Below, in pieces: positions 59,300-64,000 of a stretch of 64,000 bases of DNA. Within the stretch, counting starts at the first letter, position 1. Every line of letters starts with the position of its first letter. The position numbers and the translations under genes were made by a program. The notes under the pieces were generated by a model. It was not told where the DNA came from and ran no database searches. It was given only the letters and a program-made list of their open reading frames with translations. Source of the stretch: Flammula alnicola (Eukaryota; Basidiomycota; Agaricomycetes; Agaricales; Strophariaceae); assembly GCA_015499995.1 (NCBI GenBank), contig JADNRV010000011.1, forward strand, positions 372,001 through 436,000, given 5' to 3'.

Positions 59300-62200
59300 A
59301 TGTGGAGGCAGGCCCATGTTTGGTTTCGGATTCCTCAAAAGGTGTCCTGGCCAGCACCATCTTCCCTTCTACTTCAACGACGAACATTGTCAAGCATAGC
59401 AACCATGGGTGCAGCAGGCCAGCATACAGTCAATACCACTGGACGACTCACTCGACTTCGGGAGTTGATGAAGTCAAAGGATGTCGGCATCCAGGCATTT
59501 GTGGTTCCGAGCGAAGATCAGCGTATGGGAGTGCCCGCCATGCTATTCGACTGGAGCTCACCCTTTCTCCGATAGATTCGAGCGAGTATCTTGCTCATTG
59601 CGATGAGCGAAGGGCCTTCATCTCGGGGTTCAATGGTTCTGCAGGTTTGCTCATCTTCAATCTCAGAGATAGGATAGAAGATCTCACCCTCATTGCCCCT
59701 GTTTAGGTTGCGCAATCGTTACTCTGGATAAGGCGTACCTTTTTACAGATGGCCGTTACTTCCTCCAAGCAGGCAAACAGCTGGACCAGTTAGCAACCGT
59801 CATTTGTATGGAGAATTGTGTACATCTAATCGTGAAATAGGAATTGGACGTTGATGAAGCAGGGGCTTCCTGGTGCGCTTTCCCATTCTCGAAGCGCTGA
59901 GAACTATACTCATTTGAAAATTGGAATGTAGATGTCCCGACATGGCAGGAATTCCTTCACAAGGTGTGTTATTTAGGATATCTTATCGTGCACCGGGACT
60001 GATGGATCGAGACAGAACTTAGAGCCCAAGACTAAGATAGGCATTGATCCTACACTCATCACTGCTTGTGCGTTTCAAGTACGGTTCAAGAATTCATCGA
60101 AACTTACTATATTCATACGAGTCAGCTGACGCCGAAAGTCTGAACAAGCAACTCTCTGTCAAATCCTCTGAGCTAATTTCCCTTCCTAACAACCTCGTGG
60201 ACGCTATTTGGAAAGATCGCCCATCAAGGCCTGCGAATAAAGTTTTTTGTCTTGATGAGAAGTACTCAGGTATGTTTCCATCGTTGAGGCGTCGTTCTCG
60301 ATTAGTCAAGTACAACCATCGTAGGACAGTCCCATCTAGACAAGGTTACGAAAGTGCGCGAAGAGCTCGAAAAGAAGAAGGCAAAGGCAATCATCGTGAC
60401 CATGCTCGATGAGGTTGCATGGTTGTTTAACTTGAGAGGCTCTGACATCGATTTTAACCCTGGTATGTGCTGTTAATACTTGGCGTTATTGGGCCGAAAA
60501 CCCACAGCTCTTGTTGCAGTTTTCTTCTCGTATGCTGTCATAACTACTGACAAAGTCATTCTCTTCATTGAGAGTGAACAACTGTCCGACTCGGCACGAA
60601 AATATTTGGGAGAGCACGTCGAGATCAAACCATATGGAGCATTCTTCGATTACCTTAAAGGTCTAGCTGCCACGCTGGACCTCAAGGGTGATTTTGTTCG
60701 TTTTTCTTCTTGCATAGCCGACCTGGATACTGATAGTCATGGACTTTAGAAAATCCTTCTTGGAGATAAAGCTAGTCTCGCTGTTGCTGAAACGTTGGGC
60801 CAGGATACATATGCCATCGTACGATCTCCAATTACCGATCTCAAGGCCATCAAGAATGAGACTGAGCTGGAAGGATTCCGACAAAGCCATATTCGTGACG
60901 GGGCAGCTCTTGCGCGCTACTTTGCTTGGCTTGAGGAACAACTAAACAACGGAGCAGAAATAAACGAGAGCCAAGCATCGGACAAGCTAGAGAAATTTAG
61001 ATCGTGAGTTCTGTTCAGTGTCTGCATCAAATGTTGACTAATAGTTTGGGCACGTTATCAGCGAATTAGATTTATTCCAAGGCTTATCGTTCACAACTAT
61101 TTCTTCTACTGGACCCAACGGAGGTGGGTAGTTCTATGTTTGTTCGTCTGGATTCTAATTTCATGGTGGCGACTTCAAGCTATCATCCATTATTCCCCTG
61201 ACCCCAATGATTGCGACATTATCAAGAAGGATCAGGTATGATCGCAATAGATCATATTGCCGTCTTACTAAATTCAGAATATTAGATCTACCTCTGTGAC
61301 TCAGGAGGTAGGCTGCAAAATTCATCCGAGGGTTCCATCCTTGCTAATATACATGGCCAGGACAATACTTGGACGGAACTACGGACGTAACGAGAACCTG
61401 GGTGCGTTGTCGTCATCCTTCGTGAATAATTTCTTCTTACTCAGTCTGTAGCACTTTGGTACACCGACGGATGAGGAGAAACGCGCATTTACGCGTGTGC
61501 TACAGGGGCATATCTCTATTGACACTGCCATTTTCCCTGCTGGCACTACTGGATACATCATGTAAGTCGGTAATTTCTCTCCAGCAGACTTGGCTGACAT
61601 CAGTAACAGTGATTCCTTCGCTCGTCGCGCTCTCTGGCAAGATGGTCTTGGTAATCTTTCATTTGAATTGCTTGCCTAATGTATCGTTCTCATGCTCTTT
61701 ATCAGACTTCAGGTAATAAAAAGCTTCACTTTGCCAGTGGTCTGATATCTTAAACTAATGTCGTTGAAACGCAAGGCATGGCACAGGACACGGTGTAGGA
61801 CACTTCCTCAATGTTCACGAAGGCCCTCATGGGATTGGCACTCGGATAGGTACCTGGTTCTGTCATCCTGACTTGTGTCTCTGTGACTAGATTCTGTTCA
61901 TAGCCCTCAATAACTCGCCGCTGAAAGCAGGCATGACGGTTTCCAACGAGCCAGGCTACTACGCTGACGGCCGCTTTGGCATTCGGATTGAGAACATCGT
62001 CCTTGTGCGAGAGGCTAAAACTCCGAACAACTTTGGAGATAAAGGCTACCTCGGGTTTGAAAATGTTACCTTGTCAGTACGATTTCCACTGGTTATGCGG
62101 AAAGCACGGACGAGATGTTAATAACTGTATGATCGTAGGTGTCCGATTCACAAGAAACTCGTTGATACGAGCTTGTTGACTGAACAGGAGAAGTCATGGC

Positions 62201-62301
62201 TTAACAGCTACCACGCAGAGACGTTTGAGAAGGTGTCTCCGTTATTGAAGAATGATCCAAGGGCATTGGAGTGGTTGACTCGTGAATGTAGCCCTCTATG
62301 A
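59300..62301 (+). CDS. Xaa-Pro aminopeptidase (aminopeptidase P, M24B)
   Basis: Metallopeptidase that releases an N-terminal residue preceding proline. After the start region come [40 protein letters not shown], a creatinase-like N-terminal domain, and a C-terminal pita-bread domain with the metal ligands in [19 protein letters not shown] (two Asp), [17 protein letters not shown] (His), SNEPGYY (Glu) and FENVTL (Glu). Introns are numerous and all in frame; the stop is at 62299-62301. Two in-frame starts exist: 59300 adds 35 residues rich in Arg, Ser and hydrophobics with no acidic residue ([14 protein letters not shown]...[13 protein letters not shown]), a mitochondrial-type leader, while 59405 gives the usual cytosolic form. 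Dual targeting from two starts is plausible. Confidence 0.93.
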
Positions 62302-62748
62302 CATATATCTAAAGCTGACTTGAGAGCTTCTATTTCTATTACTTTGTGACCTTATTTCCTCTTCAATGTTATTTCAGAAATTCTTTGTCAAGTTCAGAAA
62401 GAAATTATGCGAAAACATCAAAAAGTCACATTTCTCTATGTATTAATATGATGTCGACTTCCTGAGAACGTCGATGCTGGATTCCTGGAAATCATCGGCA
62501 AAACATATTCTAATGCAAGACAGGGTTCACAACGTTCACAATTTGAACCAAACCCATTGTGTGCATTTCGTTTGTCATGGCTAATTTTGTAGACTGCGGG
62601 CTGTGGGCGCTACATTCCTTGCCTTCGAACCACAATCAGTTGCCTCGAGGATAGAGCCTCGAGGACATCTGAACTTCGATTTCAACTTTTTGACCTTCTC
62701 ATCGATCTTCATATCAAGTTACGACAGTCTCTACAGCCTTTTTTAATC
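62302..62748. other. Intergenic, aminopeptidase 3' end and helicase promoter
   Basis: About 450 bases; no gene seen. A short inverted repeat around CTCGAGG is at 62644-62664. Confidence 0.45.
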
Positions 62749-64000
62749 ATGCCGACCACTAACTATACCCACCCAACGTACTGCATTCCATTCGTTACAA
62801 CTGGTTGCTCTTTTGGTCGAACCTGTTCACTTCGCCATGACATCTTCAAGTGTTCTTGTGGCCTTATCCTTCTCCTTGCGTACCAGACGCCGCATCTTCA
62901 GGGGAAACGACACCAGAAGTTGCTCTTGGGCACGGAACCTCGAAAGCAACTTCGCCAAAAGCTGCAGAGGAGAAGTGGAAATGTTGCTCAATCTTCGCAA
63001 GGCGATCGCACTGTAAGTACATTTTGGCCAAATGCTATGATATTCTATGTGCCCATGTCGTTCTTTTTCCTTCAACAGAACCATCATACGACGGAAACGC
63101 ATGAGCAGTTCATGAAGTGTGAACATTGCCGAAAGCAAGTCGAAAACGCGGCTTACGATGCTCATGTTGAAGAGCATATCAGGCAACAGCACGTCGAAGA
63201 GATGAACGCAGACCTTGAACGGGCTGCGGAGGACAAGGAGGGAGTCACGGTGACTGGAAGAGCCGGAGTCGACTTTGGCATCTTGGACACGGATAATGCA
63301 GTAGAAGTCACTATCTCGGTTACCAGTGCAAACTGGCCAGTTGCACTGCGAACTTGCAGGTTGCGATCGTCCAATCGCGGGGACGAGCATGGGACCCAGT
63401 GAGTTCCAGCCCAAAAATGTTGCCTAAAATGATGAACATCCCATTCTTTAGCTTCTCTGCTCGACTGAGAGGAAAGTCGCGTGTTGTACAGAAAGAAATG
63501 ACTCGGCAGGTGTCGATCATCCTTCATCCTGCCTTTGCAGGGCATTACGAAGATACCCTCGAACTCGTGTTTTTCAACATGGAACAGAAATCTGCTTTCG
63601 TCATCACGCGCAGGGTGGAAGCGACCGTTGGGTCTAGGGAGGATCACGAACTCCTCAAGCCAAAAGCTCCTTACTCTCGTCGGAAGATCCTCAAGTTCAA
63701 TCCCGTTGGCCCGATTGTGCCGAGTTCAAGGCCACCAGTTTGGACGAAAACGGCGTGGGTCCAAAAACTTCCCCTGTTCAACCCTCCCCGCCGTCTCATC
63801 GAAGCAGCCTATGGTCCTGGTGCAAACACTCAGCAGGCACTATCCAAGGTTAAGCGCTTTATGCCCGTTTTCGATGAAAAGACATACGGGGCTTGGTTCC
63901 AAGTGCTGTTATATATTGAAGAAGAGAGGGTCAAGTTAGTACTGTACGATTGAATGCCACCCTTTCATCTTATTAACGTCATTCATTCAGGCTGGACTTG
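62749..64000 (+). CDS. C3H zinc-finger RNA helicase, MOV10/SDE3-like, 5' part only
   Basis: The N-terminus carries a CCCH finger with spacing CX7CX5CX3H (CIPFVTTGCSFGRTCSLRH), then a Cys-rich piece with HLQGKRH. After an intron (63013 to about 63079) comes a C2H2-like finger (FMKCEHCRKQVENAAYDAH ... H). Next is a beta-rich segment: GRAGVDFGILD, HFSARLRGKSRVVQKEMTRQ, HYEDTLELVFFNM and AFVITRRVEA. This leads into LPLFNPPRRLIEAAYG and FDEKTYGAWFQVLLYIEEER, the conserved lead-in to the helicase core in MOV10/SDE3 proteins. An intron begins near 63936 and the gene runs off the window before the ATPase motifs. Family role is RNA silencing or RNA turnover. The helicase identity rests on the lead-in region only. 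Confidence 0.78.

Overview
The window is nuclear DNA of a filamentous fungus, almost certainly a mushroom-forming basidiomycete (Agaricomycetes). Evidence: genes are split by many short introns (about 45-70 nt, mostly GT-AG, a few GC-AG); both tRNA genes carry tiny introns after position 37; and the protein set is fungal and single-copy in character (fungal SREBP with two membrane segments, GPI3, calcineurin A, MRS2, UNC-50, Xaa-Pro aminopeptidase, a C3H-type MOV10/SDE3-like helicase). There are no operons, ribosome-binding sites or CRISPR arrays.

Layout. 0.9-3.6 kb: a VEFS-box (SUZ12-like Polycomb) gene whose frame is broken in several places. 4.0-5.6 kb: sphingolipid delta-4 desaturase. 6.1-12.8 kb: three head-to-tail D-amino-acid oxidase genes, with a small secreted-protein gene between copies 1 and 2. 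13.5-15.4 kb (-): a short oxysterol-binding protein. 16.7-18.2 kb (-): a frame-disrupted membrane protein. 18.3 kb: tRNA-Val(UAC). 19.2-20.9 kb: a frame-disrupted single-pass cell-surface protein. 20.9-24.5 kb: gene-poor. 24.5-28.0 kb: MRS2 magnesium channel (-) divergent from a nucleotidyltransferase-like gene (+). 28.0-30.9 kb: gene-poor. 30.9-37.2 kb (-): a bacterial-type carboxymuconate-cycloisomerase-like lyase, calcineurin A and UNC-50. 37.4-41.9 kb: a large Arg/Pro-rich WW-domain protein.

The 42.6-55.3 kb stretch is mobile-element rich. It holds a 1.5-kb element with 16-bp terminal inverted repeats and broken gene pieces inside; two dispersed copies of a small-protein family; an alpha/beta hydrolase; a 1.07-kb Mutator-like non-autonomous element (80-bp inverted repeats, 10-bp target duplication) sitting 100 bp upstream of the GPI3 start codon; and a 280-bp TA-flanked MITE with a perfect 36-bp palindrome. 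It is followed by tRNA-Arg(CCU), an SRE1-like SREBP, Xaa-Pro aminopeptidase, and the 5' part of a zinc-finger RNA helicase that runs off the end.

Themes: several genes bear on membranes and sterol/sphingolipid biology (desaturase, OSBP-related protein, SREBP, GPI3, UNC-50), but they are dispersed and I see no evidence of a functional cluster. The one true local cluster is the D-amino-acid oxidase tandem array. I found no defence system or obviously new biochemical pathway. The most unusual items are the three structurally defined transposable elements, the small-protein paralogue pair, and the sudden frame switches confined to four genes.
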